From Anaerolineaceae bacterium UBA4775 (lineage in GTDB: Bacteria > Chloroflexota > Anaerolineae > Anaerolineales > Anaerolineaceae), in assembly GCA_002403205.1 (NCBI GenBank), contig DHHJ01000033.1, forward strand, positions 1 through 64,000: a stretch of 64,000 nucleotides of DNA. Direction: 5' to 3'. Position 1 is the first letter of the stretch. The number at the start of each line of letters is the position of its first letter. This document shows, in pieces, positions 27,617 through 36,165 of the stretch. Made by a program: the position numbers and the translations under genes. The notes under the pieces are model-generated. The model made no database searches. It was not told the origin of the DNA and was given only the letters and a program-made list of their open reading frames with translations.

Positions 27617-27644
27617 GTCCCTCCCCAAAAGGGGAGGGACTTTT
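27617..27644 (+). terminator. Terminator of the radical SAM operon
   Basis: A perfect 10-bp stem, GTCCCTCCCC (27617-27626) with GGGGAGGGAC (27631-27640), loop AAAA, then TTTT. It resembles the repeat units that follow, so it may itself be the first member of the array. Confidence 0.85.
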
Positions 27645-27691
27645 AAGACTTTATAGCGACTGAACTTTTAAAGGGGGGATTATTCCCCTCT

Positions 27692-27888
27692 CTAAATCCC
27701 TCCCCTGAAGTGGAGGGGCTTGTACACTTTACCCTAAATCCCTCTCCTGAAGTGGAAGGGCTTGTACACTTTACCCTAAATCCCTTCTCTGAAGTGGAGG
27801 GGGTTGTACCCCTCCCTAAATCCCTCCCCTGAAGTGGGGGGACATGTGCACCCCGCTCAAGATCCCTTCTCTGATGGGAGGGTCTTTT
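27692..27888. repeat. Tandem 42-bp palindromic repeats
   Basis: Imperfect tandem units begin at 27692, 27734, 27776 and 27816, each starting CTAAATCCCT, with a degenerate fifth unit from about 27858. Periods are 42, 42, 40 and 42 bases. Each unit contains a CCCTCCCC-like arm facing a GGAGGGG arm around TGAAGT, and the first two share the linker GGCTTGTACACTTTAC. The minus-strand open frame across the array only translates the repeat and is not a gene. The rest of 27645-28036 holds no gene apart from the tRNA promoter. Confidence 0.85.
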
Positions 27889-27995
27889 AAGATTAATTAG
27901 GAGATTTAACATCTGAAGGGAGGGGATTTTGAGCCAGCTGTGCTTTTCAATTCATATGGAAGGTGAAATCATCTGCTACATCAATCAGAATTGGG

Positions 27996-28001
27996 TATAA
28001 T
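27996..28001 (+). promoter_or_regulatory. -10 element of tRNA-Arg
   Basis: TATAAT about 36 bases before the tRNA. The -35 is not clear. Confidence 0.5.
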
Positions 28002-28036
28002 AGGACTGCTTGGGGATGCGATGACCCTGCAAATTT

Positions 28037-28108
28037 GTTCCCGTGGCCTAATGGATAAGGCGGCGGCCTCCGGAGCCGTAAATGTGAGTTCGAATCTCAC
28101 CGGGAATA
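28037..28108 (+). tRNA. tRNA-Arg (anticodon CCG)
   Basis: Acceptor GTTCCCG pairs with CGGGAAT (first pair G-T). D arm GGCCTAATGGATAAGGC, anticodon loop CTCCGGA with anticodon CCG between GCGGC and GCCGT, and T arm GTGAGTTCGAATCTCAC. CCA is not encoded. Reads CGG codons. Confidence 0.93.
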
Positions 28109-28173
28109 TTTTCATTTAATCGTGGCTTCGTGTAAAATTTAGGCACATCATTCGCCGACCTAAGGGAGTTTCC

Positions 28174-30201
28174 ATGTCCCCCCAAGACCTCAAAGCAGAG
28201 TACCAGGCTTTACAGGACGAAATTCATTATCATAATTACCGCTATCACGTGCTGAACGACCCATTGATCAGCGATCCCGAATTTGACCAAATGCTGAAGC
28301 GTCTCAGGGCAATTGAAGCGGAGCACCCGGAATGGGTCACGCCTGATTCGCCCACACAACGCGCCGGCGCTGAACCGCTGGAAGCCTTCGAAAAAGTCAC
28401 TCATCCAGCGCCGATCCTCAGCCTGGCGAACGCTTTTGATGAACAGGACCTGCGGGATTGGCATGCTCGCATTGCCCGGCTGGACGATCGGGTTTTGGAT
28501 GCCGATTTCACTGTGGAACCTAAATTAGACGGGCTGACCGTGGTTTTGCATTATCGCGACGGCATCTTTGTGCAAGGCGCCACCCGGGGCAATGGCGAGG
28601 TAGGTGAAGACATCACAGAAAACCTGCGCACGATCAATGCGCTTCCATTGCGGATACCGGTCGGGTCACAAAAAATACCTGTGCCCGATGTGCTGGTGGT
28701 GAGGGGTGAGGTGCTGATCACCAAGGCTGATTTTGAGGAGCTTAATCGCCGGTTGACCGAAGCGGGGCAGAAGACCTACCTCAACCCGCGCAACACAGCG
28801 GCAGGGTCCCTGCGCCAGCTGGATTCGAGAAGCACTGCGCAACGCCCGTTAACCCTGCTGGTGTATGCCATTGTGCATCACGAAGGCGGAGAAATCCCTG
28901 CTACCCAGTGGGAGACGCTTAATTACCTGCAGGCGTTGGGCTTCCCCGTTTCTGAGGCTTCGACGCACTGCCCAACCCTCGAGGATGCCGTCAGGCTGTC
29001 CATGGCGACGGATCCAAATGCCTTCCCCTTTGAGGTGGACGGCATGGTGATCAAGGTCAACGACCTGGGCCTGGCGGAGGATTTGGGTTATGTGGGTAAA
29101 GACCCACGCGGGGCAATCGCGTACAAATTCCCTGCACAGGAAGTCACCACGAAACTGAATGAGATTGGCGTTAATGTCGGCCGCACCGGCGTGATCACGC
29201 CCTATGCCATCCTCGAACCGGTTGAGATCGGCGGGGTGGTGGTGAAACAGGCCACATTGCACAACTTTGACTTCATCCAGGAGAAGGACATCCGGGTTGG
29301 AGACCGAGTCCTGGTCAAACGAGCCGGGGAGGTGATCCCTTATGTGATCGGGCCAATCGTCGACGTCCGAACCGGTGGCGAGCAACCCTACTCACCGCCA
29401 AAAACCTGCCCTTCCTGCGGCGAGCCGATCATCAACCCGGAGGGTGAAGTGGCCTATTACTGCACCAACAGCGCCTGCCCGGCACAATTGGTGCGCAACC
29501 TGGAGCATTTTGTCTCCCGCGGCGCCATGGACATCGTCGGACTGGGGATCAACACGGTTGATCAGCTTGTCCAGGCCGGTCTGGTCACGGATATTGCCGA
29601 TCTTTACAGCCTGGATGTGCCTGCCCTGCTGAAGTTAGAGGGCTTTGCACAGAAAAAAGCCGAGAATCTGGTCAGCGCGATCCAATCATCCAAAGAACAA
29701 CCCCTGGCGCGCCTGATCACCGGTTTGGGGATTCGTGGCGTAGGGGAAGTTGCAGCGCAAGCGCTGGCTGAACGTTACCCCGACCTGGATGCGCTCAGCC
29801 GGGCAACACGAGCGGAAATCGAGGCCATTGAGGGCTTTGGCCCCAATATCGCCGATTCGATCGTGGAATGGTTCAATAATGAAAAGAACCAGGCTGTGCT
29901 GGGGAAATTGAAGGGGCGGGGCGTGTGGCCAAAGGCTGAATTACGTCAGCAAACCGGACCACAACCCCTGGCAGGATTGAATTTTGTGATCACCGGGACC
30001 CTCCCCAACCTTTCCCGCTCGGAAGCGAAAAACCTAATCGAAGGCCATGGCGGCAAGGTCACTGGCAGCGTAAGCGGGAGCACCGATTACCTGCTTTTGG
30101 GTGAAGCGCCTGGCTCTAAATTGGATCATGCACAAAAACGGGGTATTCCGACGCTTTCCGAGGTGGACCTGCGCCAGTTAATTACGGACCGATCAGCATG
30201 A
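28174..30201 (+). CDS. ligA: NAD-dependent DNA ligase LigA
   Basis: Seals nicks in replication and repair using NAD+. The 675-residue protein has all domains: Ia (YHNYRYHVLNDPLISDPEFD), the adenylation site EPKLDG with K117, the OB fold (GRTGVITPYA), a four-Cys zinc site (CPSCGEPI, then YYCTNSACP), helix-hairpin-helix repeats, and a C-terminal BRCT domain (GLNFVITGTLPNLSR). Length is normal. AAGGGAG lies about eight bases upstream of the ATG. The last four bases overlap rlmI (ATGA), so the two are coupled. Confidence 0.97.
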   Translation: MSPQDLKAEYQALQDEIHYHNYRYHVLNDPLISDPEFDQMLKRLRAIEAEHPEWVTPDSPTQRAGAEPLEAFEKVTHPAPILSLANAFDEQDLRDWHARIARLDDRVLDADFTVEPKLDGLTVVLHYRDGIFVQGATRGNGEVGEDITENLRTINALPLRIPVGSQKIPVPDVLVVRGEVLITKADFEELNRRLTEAGQKTYLNPRNTAAGSLRQLDSRSTAQRPLTLLVYAIVHHEGGEIPATQWETLNYLQALGFPVSEASTHCPTLEDAVRLSMATDPNAFPFEVDGMVIKVNDLGLAEDLGYVGKDPRGAIAYKFPAQEVTTKLNEIGVNVGRTGVITPYAILEPVEIGGVVVKQATLHNFDFIQEKDIRVGDRVLVKRAGEVIPYVIGPIVDVRTGGEQPYSPPKTCPSCGEPIINPEGEVAYYCTNSACPAQLVRNLEHFVSRGAMDIVGLGINTVDQLVQAGLVTDIADLYSLDVPALLKLEGFAQKKAENLVSAIQSSKEQPLARLITGLGIRGVGEVAAQALAERYPDLDALSRATRAEIEAIEGFGPNIADSIVEWFNNEKNQAVLGKLKGRGVWPKAELRQQTGPQPLAGLNFVITGTLPNLSRSEAKNLIEGHGGKVTGSVSGSTDYLLLGEAPGSKLDHAQKRGIPTLSEVDLRQLITDRSA

Positions 30202-31382
30202 AGCGCTTAATTCTGAAAAAAGGCCGTGAAAAAGCGCTCCTGCGGCGGCATCCGTGGGTTTATTCGGGTGCAATCCAGTCTGTGGAGGGTGCACCGCTGG
30301 CAGGTGAGACGATCGCCATCCATAGTGCAAGCGGGCAATTCCTGGCCTGGGGTGCATTTTCCCCTGAATCGCAGATTCGAGCCCGGGTTTGGGGTTGGGA
30401 GGAGGACCTGGCCGTTGACGCTGACTTTTTTAGATTTCGCATCGCATCTGCACTTGATCTGCGCAGGCAATGGGTGGAGACGGACAAAACCTCGGCATAC
30501 CGCCTGGTGCACGCTGAATCTGATGGTGTCCCCGGATTGGTGGTTGACCGCTACAACGATACCCTTGTGGTGCAGTTTCTCTCGGCCGGAGCGGAATTCT
30601 GGCGCGAGGCCATTTTATCGACCCTGGTTGAGCTGATCAACCCTGATTGTGTCTATGAACGGTCCGATGTGGCCGTGCGTGAGCTGGAAGGCCTGCCGCC
30701 TCAAGCCGGAGTGCTGTTCGGCGACCTGCCTGATGAACCTTTGGTGATCAGGGAGCTTGGGTTGGCCTTTAAGGTGGACCTGGCTGGCGGCCAAAAAACC
30801 GGGTTTTACCTTGACCAGCGTGACAACCGTCAACGCTGCAGGGAGATGGTGCGGGGGCGGTCGGTGCTGAATGGCTTTGCGTTCACTGGCGGATTCACCG
30901 TCTATGCCCTGGCAGGGGGTGCTGAGTCAGTGCTCTCGATAGATTCTTCTGAGGAAGCGCTTCAACTGGCGCAGGAAAATGTGGCCATCAACGGACTTTC
31001 AGCTGATCGCTGCCAGTGGATCACCGGAGATATGTTCGAAGAGCTGCGCACCCTGCGTGACCGAGGCTTGCAGTTTGACCTGGTGGTCCTTGACCCGCCT
31101 AAGTTTGCGCCAACGGCTGCCCAGGCGAACAAAGCGGCGCGTGGCTACAAGGATATTAACTTATTTGGGTTCAAGCTGCTCAAACCTGGCGGAATCTTGA
31201 TGACCTTTTCGTGCTCAGGTGGGGTGGATATGCCCTTCTTCCAGAAGATCGTCGCCGATGCCGCCCTGGATGCCGGGGTGGATGCCAGGTTGCTCTACCG
31301 CCTGGGGCAGGCGCCGGATCATCCCACGCACCTGGCCTTCCCGGAAGGCACTTATTTGAAGGGGTTGGTTTGCCAGGTGTGA
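30198..31382 (+). CDS. rlmI: RlmI-type 23S rRNA (cytosine-5) methyltransferase
   Basis: 394 residues. N-terminal PUA-like domain (GREKALLRRHPWVYSGAI), then a class I SAM methyltransferase: VLNGFAFTGGF for SAM, VVLDPPKFAP as motif IV, and MTFSCSGGVD with the likely catalytic cysteine. This order matches RlmI, which methylates C1962 of 23S rRNA in E. coli. Orthology within the YwbD/RlmI group is likely but the modified base is inferred. Overlaps ligA by four bases. Confidence 0.88.
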   Translation: MKRLILKKGREKALLRRHPWVYSGAIQSVEGAPLAGETIAIHSASGQFLAWGAFSPESQIRARVWGWEEDLAVDADFFRFRIASALDLRRQWVETDKTSAYRLVHAESDGVPGLVVDRYNDTLVVQFLSAGAEFWREAILSTLVELINPDCVYERSDVAVRELEGLPPQAGVLFGDLPDEPLVIRELGLAFKVDLAGGQKTGFYLDQRDNRQRCREMVRGRSVLNGFAFTGGFTVYALAGGAESVLSIDSSEEALQLAQENVAINGLSADRCQWITGDMFEELRTLRDRGLQFDLVVLDPPKFAPTAAQANKAARGYKDINLFGFKLLKPGGILMTFSCSGGVDMPFFQKIVADAALDAGVDARLLYRLGQAPDHPTHLAFPEGTYLKGLVCQV

Positions 31383-31505
31383 CCCGGGGAATTGGTGATT
31401 AGGAATTTGGTATTAGGAAGCTTCGCCAGCGGTTGTTTTTAACCTTTATAGACCTGTTGGCATTCGTATAGGTATCCTTTAACTGTTTACTTGGCCTAAT
31501 ACCAT

Positions 31506-31539
31506 ACACAACAACCGCCCATTTGGGCGGTTGTTGTGT
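31506..31539. terminator. Long hairpin between rlmI and tmRNA
   Basis: A perfect 15-bp stem (31506-31520 with 31525-31539) with loop ATTT lies between the convergent rlmI and ssrA. No T-tract is present on either side, but the position suggests bidirectional termination or 3'-end protection. Confidence 0.6.
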
Positions 31540-31544
31540 GTTAG

Positions 31545-31941
31545 TGGAGATGGCGGGAATCGAACCCGCGTCCGAAAGAATCGACCCTCGGATATCTACG
31601 AGTGTAGTTGACCTATTCAATCTCGCTTGAGGTTAGCCAGCCAACCGGGCGACCCTCTTGCCAGCCGTTAGGACCCGAAAGCCCTGCTTTCATGCATTTA
31701 ACGGCATCCTGCATGGCATCCTGGCTTTATGACGCCGATCCCATCCCCGGCCAGGCGAACGGGGTGTGGGGGGCGAGACCTCTTCAGAGGCCGTAGCTTT
31801 TAGCCTATCAGCTTACGCTGCGAGGGGTAAAGCTGCATATTCAGTGCGATTGGCACTTTTGTTGTGTACTGATTTTACGAGTTCGGTACCTCTCGACTCG
31901 CAATCCGGGACCAGCCTCTCCCGTCGAAGCCGATCATCCCC
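31545..31941 (-). ncRNA. ssrA: Transfer-messenger RNA (tmRNA)
   Basis: Rescues stalled ribosomes. The minus strand begins GGGGATGATCGGCTTCGACG and ends with a tRNA-like T arm (GCGGGTTCGATTCCCGC) and acceptor CATCTCC plus discriminator A; the two ends pair as the acceptor stem. The tag frame runs from 31854 down to 31813 and encodes ANRTEYAALPLAA before a TAA stop; the LAA ending is the expected protease signal. CCA is not encoded. A minus-strand TATAAT (31960 down to 31955) lies 13 bases before the mature 5' end. One-piece, non-permuted form. Confidence 0.95.
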
Positions 31942-31998
31942 GTTTTGTAAACAAATTATACACCATTCTTATTAACAAAGGATAAAAGATCAGGGTGG

Positions 31999-33945
31999 TC
32001 ACTCCCACGAAAAAGTGGCCACCACGGGGTCGTGATCTGAAAATTGCTGCCAGTAGTCAAATTCACTGTTGAGGTGAAGAATATCGAGTGATACCAACGC
32101 TTCAGACAGAGGTTGGCTGACCAGGATGTGATCCAACACCTGGCTGTTGCCGTCGTAAATATAGGTGTAACGTGCGTCAATTGGCAGGGTTTCAATCAGG
32201 TTGTGGAGCAGTTCTCCCTTGAGAACCTGGACGGGTTCGGAAAAATGGAAATCGTTCAGGTCGCCCAGGACGATCACCCGGCTGGCGGGGTTGATGGCCA
32301 GAATTGAGGTGACAAAGTCATGCACGACCCGGGCTTGCTGGACGCGCTGGCCCTCTGAAGTGAGCAGCGGGGGCTGGACGGCGCCAAACAGGCTGTGATC
32401 GCCGCCTTTGGAATTAAAGTGGTTATTGATCACGAACAAGGGCTCGCCATCCAGCAGGAACGCTGCCACAAGAGGTTTGCGGCTGCTGGTAAAGGCGCGG
32501 TTGGCCGGGTCGATCCGCCCGGGGTTCAATGAAAGGGTGGGGATGCCGTCCTGATCCGTCACACTGACCGGCGTTTCCGAGTCACCGTGCGGCGCTTCCA
32601 CCAGGCGCAAACCGCGATCAAGACGGTAGAGGAAGCCCACCCGAATATTGGCGTCGGGAGCGCCGCCATCCTGGTTGGGGAGGGGGTCGAGATCGAGATA
32701 ACCGTAAGGCGGGCCGCCTAAAGCCAGGATGGCATCGATCACGGCCTGGTAGGTCAGATCAGCCGAGATCGCCGCGCTGCCCAACCCATCATTGTCGGCA
32801 ACTTCTTGCAGCCCGATGATATCCGGGGCGGCCATCCAATGGACGATGTGTTCAGCCAGGGTTGCGATTCGGTCCCTTGCTTGTCCGGAATTATCCTGGG
32901 CTGAAAGCACAGCCACATTATAGGTCGCAACCCGTACCTGGTCAGGCTGAGCAGGTACCAGGCGATCGCTGGGCTGCAACCCCCCTGAAAGAAGGGCCAC
33001 ATCCTCGATGGGCTGGAGTTTGTAATTGCCGTAGGTGTAATCCATCACGCCAATGATCGGCTGTGGGAAAAAATCGCCCACCTGCACCAGAGGTAGTTCA
33101 CGCAAGGCATCATCGAGGATGACCCGCTCGGGGTTGAAATCGCCCTCACGGACGACAATGCCGCTGCGGGGTGTGCGGAGGTTTGCCCAAGCGCCGTGAT
33201 CTGGCAGGATGACGATTTCTTTGTACTGATTGGTGGGGCCGACCACCACCGCAGCATTGATCTGCACCAGCATACCTTCAAGGCTTTCGTAAAAATCAAG
33301 CCCGGACTCATTTGGATCGAAAGGACCGTCGGCCATGACCCGTCCCTGGGTGGTGGCGTCAATCACCTCGGTGTGGGGCATGCGCCCGGCCTGGCCGATG
33401 ATCGTGGGAACGGGCAGCGGATTGGCCCGGGAAAGGATTTCGACGGTGGGATAGCTCAGATGAGTGATGAGCAAGTCGTTGACCGGGTCACCGTCGAAAA
33501 CCCGTTCCTTGACCACCGCGCTGACCAGAACCTCATCACCCGGCCTGACACTTGGAACCAAACCCTGGTAGACATAAATGCCTTCAGAGGTGGCCGGGTC
33601 ATCATCCGGGGTGATGGACTGCATGTAGAAACCATTCGCCCGTCTGACCGTGACCATGCCGTGGACGTTCGTGACCTCCTGGTTCACAAGGGGGGAGACA
33701 TGTCCTGCGCCCTGGATCTCCGAGATGGTGATTCCGCACGGGCTGACGGGCTGGCCTGCTAATGTTGTTTGGCTGGGCTTCGCGACCTGGGGGTCATTGG
33801 TTGGCTGTTCTGCTGCCACTACCGGGGTTTCAGGGGCAATCACAGGAGAAGGCGTGCGGACGCAGCCGTTGATGGCCAAGGCCAATATCGTCAACAGGAT
33901 GAGGGTTGTCAGCGGTTTGTGCGATGAAGTTTTCCAGGTTTGCAT
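31999..33945 (-). CDS. Exported lipoprotein with endonuclease/exonuclease/phosphatase domain
   Basis: 648 residues. The N-terminal signal ends in a plausible lipobox (ALAINGC, Cys near 28). An OB-type segment (ISEIQGAGHVSPLVNQEVTNV) lies at about 75-330. The EEP nuclease domain follows: VATYNVAVLS, IIGLQEVADNDG, VINNHFNSKGG, VIVLGDLNDFHFSEP and FSDHDPVVATF. It is a shorter relative of the secreted nuclease at 14468-17536, without the lamin-tail and cadherin-like ends. Extracellular, membrane-anchored DNase or phosphodiesterase activity is likely. A minus-strand TATAAT (34002 down to 33997) may drive it. Confidence 0.88.
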   Translation of the reverse strand: MQTWKTSSHKPLTTLILLTILALAINGCVRTPSPVIAPETPVVAAEQPTNDPQVAKPSQTTLAGQPVSPCGITISEIQGAGHVSPLVNQEVTNVHGMVTVRRANGFYMQSITPDDDPATSEGIYVYQGLVPSVRPGDEVLVSAVVKERVFDGDPVNDLLITHLSYPTVEILSRANPLPVPTIIGQAGRMPHTEVIDATTQGRVMADGPFDPNESGLDFYESLEGMLVQINAAVVVGPTNQYKEIVILPDHGAWANLRTPRSGIVVREGDFNPERVILDDALRELPLVQVGDFFPQPIIGVMDYTYGNYKLQPIEDVALLSGGLQPSDRLVPAQPDQVRVATYNVAVLSAQDNSGQARDRIATLAEHIVHWMAAPDIIGLQEVADNDGLGSAAISADLTYQAVIDAILALGGPPYGYLDLDPLPNQDGGAPDANIRVGFLYRLDRGLRLVEAPHGDSETPVSVTDQDGIPTLSLNPGRIDPANRAFTSSRKPLVAAFLLDGEPLFVINNHFNSKGGDHSLFGAVQPPLLTSEGQRVQQARVVHDFVTSILAINPASRVIVLGDLNDFHFSEPVQVLKGELLHNLIETLPIDARYTYIYDGNSQVLDHILVSQPLSEALVSLDILHLNSEFDYWQQFSDHDPVVATFSWE

Positions 33946-34115
33946 GTGGTAAAGGCCTCTCTGAAGGATTGGTGTTGGCTTTCAATCAACATAATGATTA
34001 TAAATCATCTCCTATCGGGGTCTTTGAGGGGGCATGATTGGTCTGAAGGGATGACAAACCAGGTAATTTGCCCTTTCGAAAGTGTAATTTGCTCGATGGG
34101 GGGGGAAATTTCAAG

Positions 34116-34121
34116 TAAAAT
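34116..34121 (+). promoter_or_regulatory. -10 element six bases before the PP2C-like start
   Basis: TAAAAT followed by exactly six bases and the ATG at 34128. The stretch lacks a Shine-Dalgarno site, so the mRNA is probably leaderless. It also decides the start: an ATG at 34122 would abut the -10 box. Confidence 0.45.
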
Positions 34122-34127
34122 ATGAGC

Positions 34128-34832
34128 ATGGAAATTAAGATTGCAATCGCGAAGATCGATAAGCAAGGCAATGGCAGCAGCGGTGACACGGTTGAAGTGA
34201 CCGAACGGCCAAACGGCGGCATTTCAATTGTCCTGGCCGATGGACAGATCGATCATCGGCCCAGCAAGGCGATCTCGACGTTGGTCAGCCACCGGGTGAT
34301 CGATCACATCAGCGAAGGGGTGCGCGATGGGGCTTCAATCCGGGCGGCAGCTGGCAGGATCTTTGCTGAACACGAAGGCAGGGTTCAGGCAAATTTGTGC
34401 GTGGTCAGCGCTGACTTACAGACCGACACGATCATCGTCTCACGCAATAACCCCATTCCTGTGTTCCTGATTTCAGAAGAAACGGTGGACTGCCTGTCAT
34501 CAGATAGCGAGCCGATCGGTGCACGATTGGATGTTACACCGACAATCGTTGAGCTGCCGATCAGGGCCGACATGGCTTTGGTGGTTTTTTCCGATGGAAT
34601 TTACAATGCAGGTCGGCACAACCAGCAAAGCATGGATGTTTGCATGACGATCGAGGCATTCATCGAAGAACAGGAACCTACCGCCAAAGAGATTGCGGAG
34701 TTTCTGCTCAATCGAGCGATCCGGCTGGATGACGGGCAACCGCGAGACGACATGAGCATTATCGTGTTACAGGTGTCTGGCCGGCCTATGGATGCGATCC
34801 GCCGGATGAATATCTCCGTGCCCCTCAGTTGA
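34128..34832 (+). CDS. PP2C/SpoIIE-like serine phosphatase
   Basis: 234 residues, a stand-alone catalytic domain. Metal-site motifs seen are LADGQ near residue 39, FSDGIYNAG near 160 and RDDMSIIVLQV near the C-terminus. The usual G-x-G after the first DG is replaced by IDHRPSK, so this copy is divergent. Family members of this size (RsbX-like or SpoIIE-like) dephosphorylate anti-sigma-factor antagonists or other Ser/Thr-phosphoproteins. No kinase, STAS protein or sensor domain lies next to it, so the target is unknown. Divergently transcribed from the lipoprotein nuclease. Confidence 0.78.
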   Translation: MEIKIAIAKIDKQGNGSSGDTVEVTERPNGGISIVLADGQIDHRPSKAISTLVSHRVIDHISEGVRDGASIRAAAGRIFAEHEGRVQANLCVVSADLQTDTIIVSRNNPIPVFLISEETVDCLSSDSEPIGARLDVTPTIVELPIRADMALVVFSDGIYNAGRHNQQSMDVCMTIEAFIEEQEPTAKEIAEFLLNRAIRLDDGQPRDDMSIIVLQVSGRPMDAIRRMNISVPLS

Positions 34833-34946
34833 TGTGCAGGGCTGGCATCATAGAGATCGTTTTAGCTGCATGCCACTGTCATTTGGCTGTGGTTTTATTT
34901 TGAAACCTGAGCATCACTCAACTCACCATCACTGAAGGAGGCATTT

Positions 34947-35966
34947 ATGCGTCAAAAGGTTGTGCTCATCACCGGAGCCAACGGGGAAATGGGCCATGGT
35001 CTCATCCAATACCTGGCTAAACACACCGATTGCAATGTTGTCGCTTTGGATGTTGTGCCGTTGGATAAATCGTTGCGGAGCCTGGTCAGCACTTATATCG
35101 TGGGGGACGTCTTGGATCAAATGCTGCTGGGTAGGCTGGTTGTTGAGCATGAGATCGCCACCATCTATCACCTGGCCTCGATCCTTTCGACAAAAGCGGA
35201 GTATAACCCTGAAACTGCCCATCGCATCAATGTAGAGGGCACGCTGAACTTGCTGCGGTTGGCAGTGGAACAATCCCAATGGCAGGGAACAGCCGTGAAA
35301 TTCATCTACCCGAGTTCGATTGCCGCATACGGCATCCCCACCCTCAAGGATAAAGCTGAAGCAGGCGAAGTGGTCGAAGAGGACTGGAATTACCCGACCA
35401 CGATGTACGGGTGCAACAAGCTATACTGCGAACATTTGGGTCGTTACTATAATTCACACTACAGGCAGCTGGCAGCCGATCACGAAGGGAAAACCACGGT
35501 TGACTTTCGAGCGATCCGCTTCCCCGGTTTGATCAGCGCCGAAACGGTTCCCACTGGTGGCACGAGCGACTACGGACCCGAAATGCTGCACGCAGCGGCC
35601 AAGGGCGAGGCTTATAACTGCTTTGTCCGCCCGGACACGATCATACCGTTCATGGTCATGCCGGACGCCATCAAAGCGCTGGTGAAATTGGAAGAGGTGC
35701 CAAAGAACCGCCTTTCCAAGTATGTATATAACATCACCAGTTACAGCATCTCGGCCCAGGAGATCTTTGATATTGTTAAGAAGTCCTTCTCCAACGCGGA
35801 TATTCACTTTGCAGTTGACCCTGCGCGGCAAAACATTGTGGATACCTGGCCTGAACGGCTGGATGATTCGGCTGCCCGGCAGGATTGGGACTGGTCACCA
35901 GATTTTGACTGCGAGCGGTCTTTTGGCGAGTACCTCATTCCGGCGATCAAGCAGCGTTACGAGTAA
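34947..35966 (+). CDS. tdh: L-threonine 3-dehydrogenase, epimerase-like (SDR) type
   Basis: Oxidises threonine to 2-amino-3-oxobutyrate with NAD+. The 339-residue extended SDR has TGANGEMG near residue 10, catalytic Ser in YPSSIAAYG, the YGCNK pair (Y-x3-K), and the stretch RFPGLISAETVPTGGTSDYGPEML, which is characteristic of the SDR-type threonine dehydrogenase rather than of UDP-sugar epimerases. AAGGAGG lies six bases upstream of the ATG. Monocistronic, with a strong terminator. Confidence 0.87.
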   Translation: MRQKVVLITGANGEMGHGLIQYLAKHTDCNVVALDVVPLDKSLRSLVSTYIVGDVLDQMLLGRLVVEHEIATIYHLASILSTKAEYNPETAHRINVEGTLNLLRLAVEQSQWQGTAVKFIYPSSIAAYGIPTLKDKAEAGEVVEEDWNYPTTMYGCNKLYCEHLGRYYNSHYRQLAADHEGKTTVDFRAIRFPGLISAETVPTGGTSDYGPEMLHAAAKGEAYNCFVRPDTIIPFMVMPDAIKALVKLEEVPKNRLSKYVYNITSYSISAQEIFDIVKKSFSNADIHFAVDPARQNIVDTWPERLDDSAARQDWDWSPDFDCERSFGEYLIPAIKQRYE

Positions 35967-36000
35967 GTGACATATTGGCGACTTGCCGAAAATAAACCTA

Positions 36001-36025
36001 AAGCCAGGCTCAGCCTGGCTTTTTT
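36001..36025 (+). terminator. Terminator of threonine dehydrogenase
   Basis: AAGCCAGGC (36001-36009), loop TCA, GCCTGGCTT (36013-36021), then a T run. Confidence 0.9.
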
Positions 36026-36111
36026 GTGCTGAGGTCCGAGATTTCAACAGGGTTTGCATGCGCAACCCGCGGAAATCTGTTCACAACAATGCTGGCAGCG
36101 GGTTGAGACAT

Positions 36112-36151
36112 AAAAAAAACCACCCGTCCGAGGTTCAACGGGTGGTTTTTT
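36112..36151. terminator. Bidirectional terminator, mainly for gyrB
   Basis: CCACCCGT (36120-36127) pairs with ACGGGTGG (36138-36145). It is flanked by A8 on the left, which reads as T8 for the minus strand, and T6 on the right. Confidence 0.85.
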
Positions 36152-36165
36152 GGTCCCTGTTGAGA

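Noticed and set aside
27613..27888. Possible CRISPR array
   Set aside because: The units are contiguous palindromes with no unique spacers, and no cas genes lie in the window.
27643..27912. Minus-strand open frame of 89 codons with repeated TSPSTSGEGF
   Set aside because: It only translates the 42-bp tandem repeats; there is no ribosome site and its composition follows the DNA repeat.
31608..31975. Short open frames on the plus strand across 31.6-31.98 kb
   Set aside because: They lie over the tmRNA gene and have no protein features.
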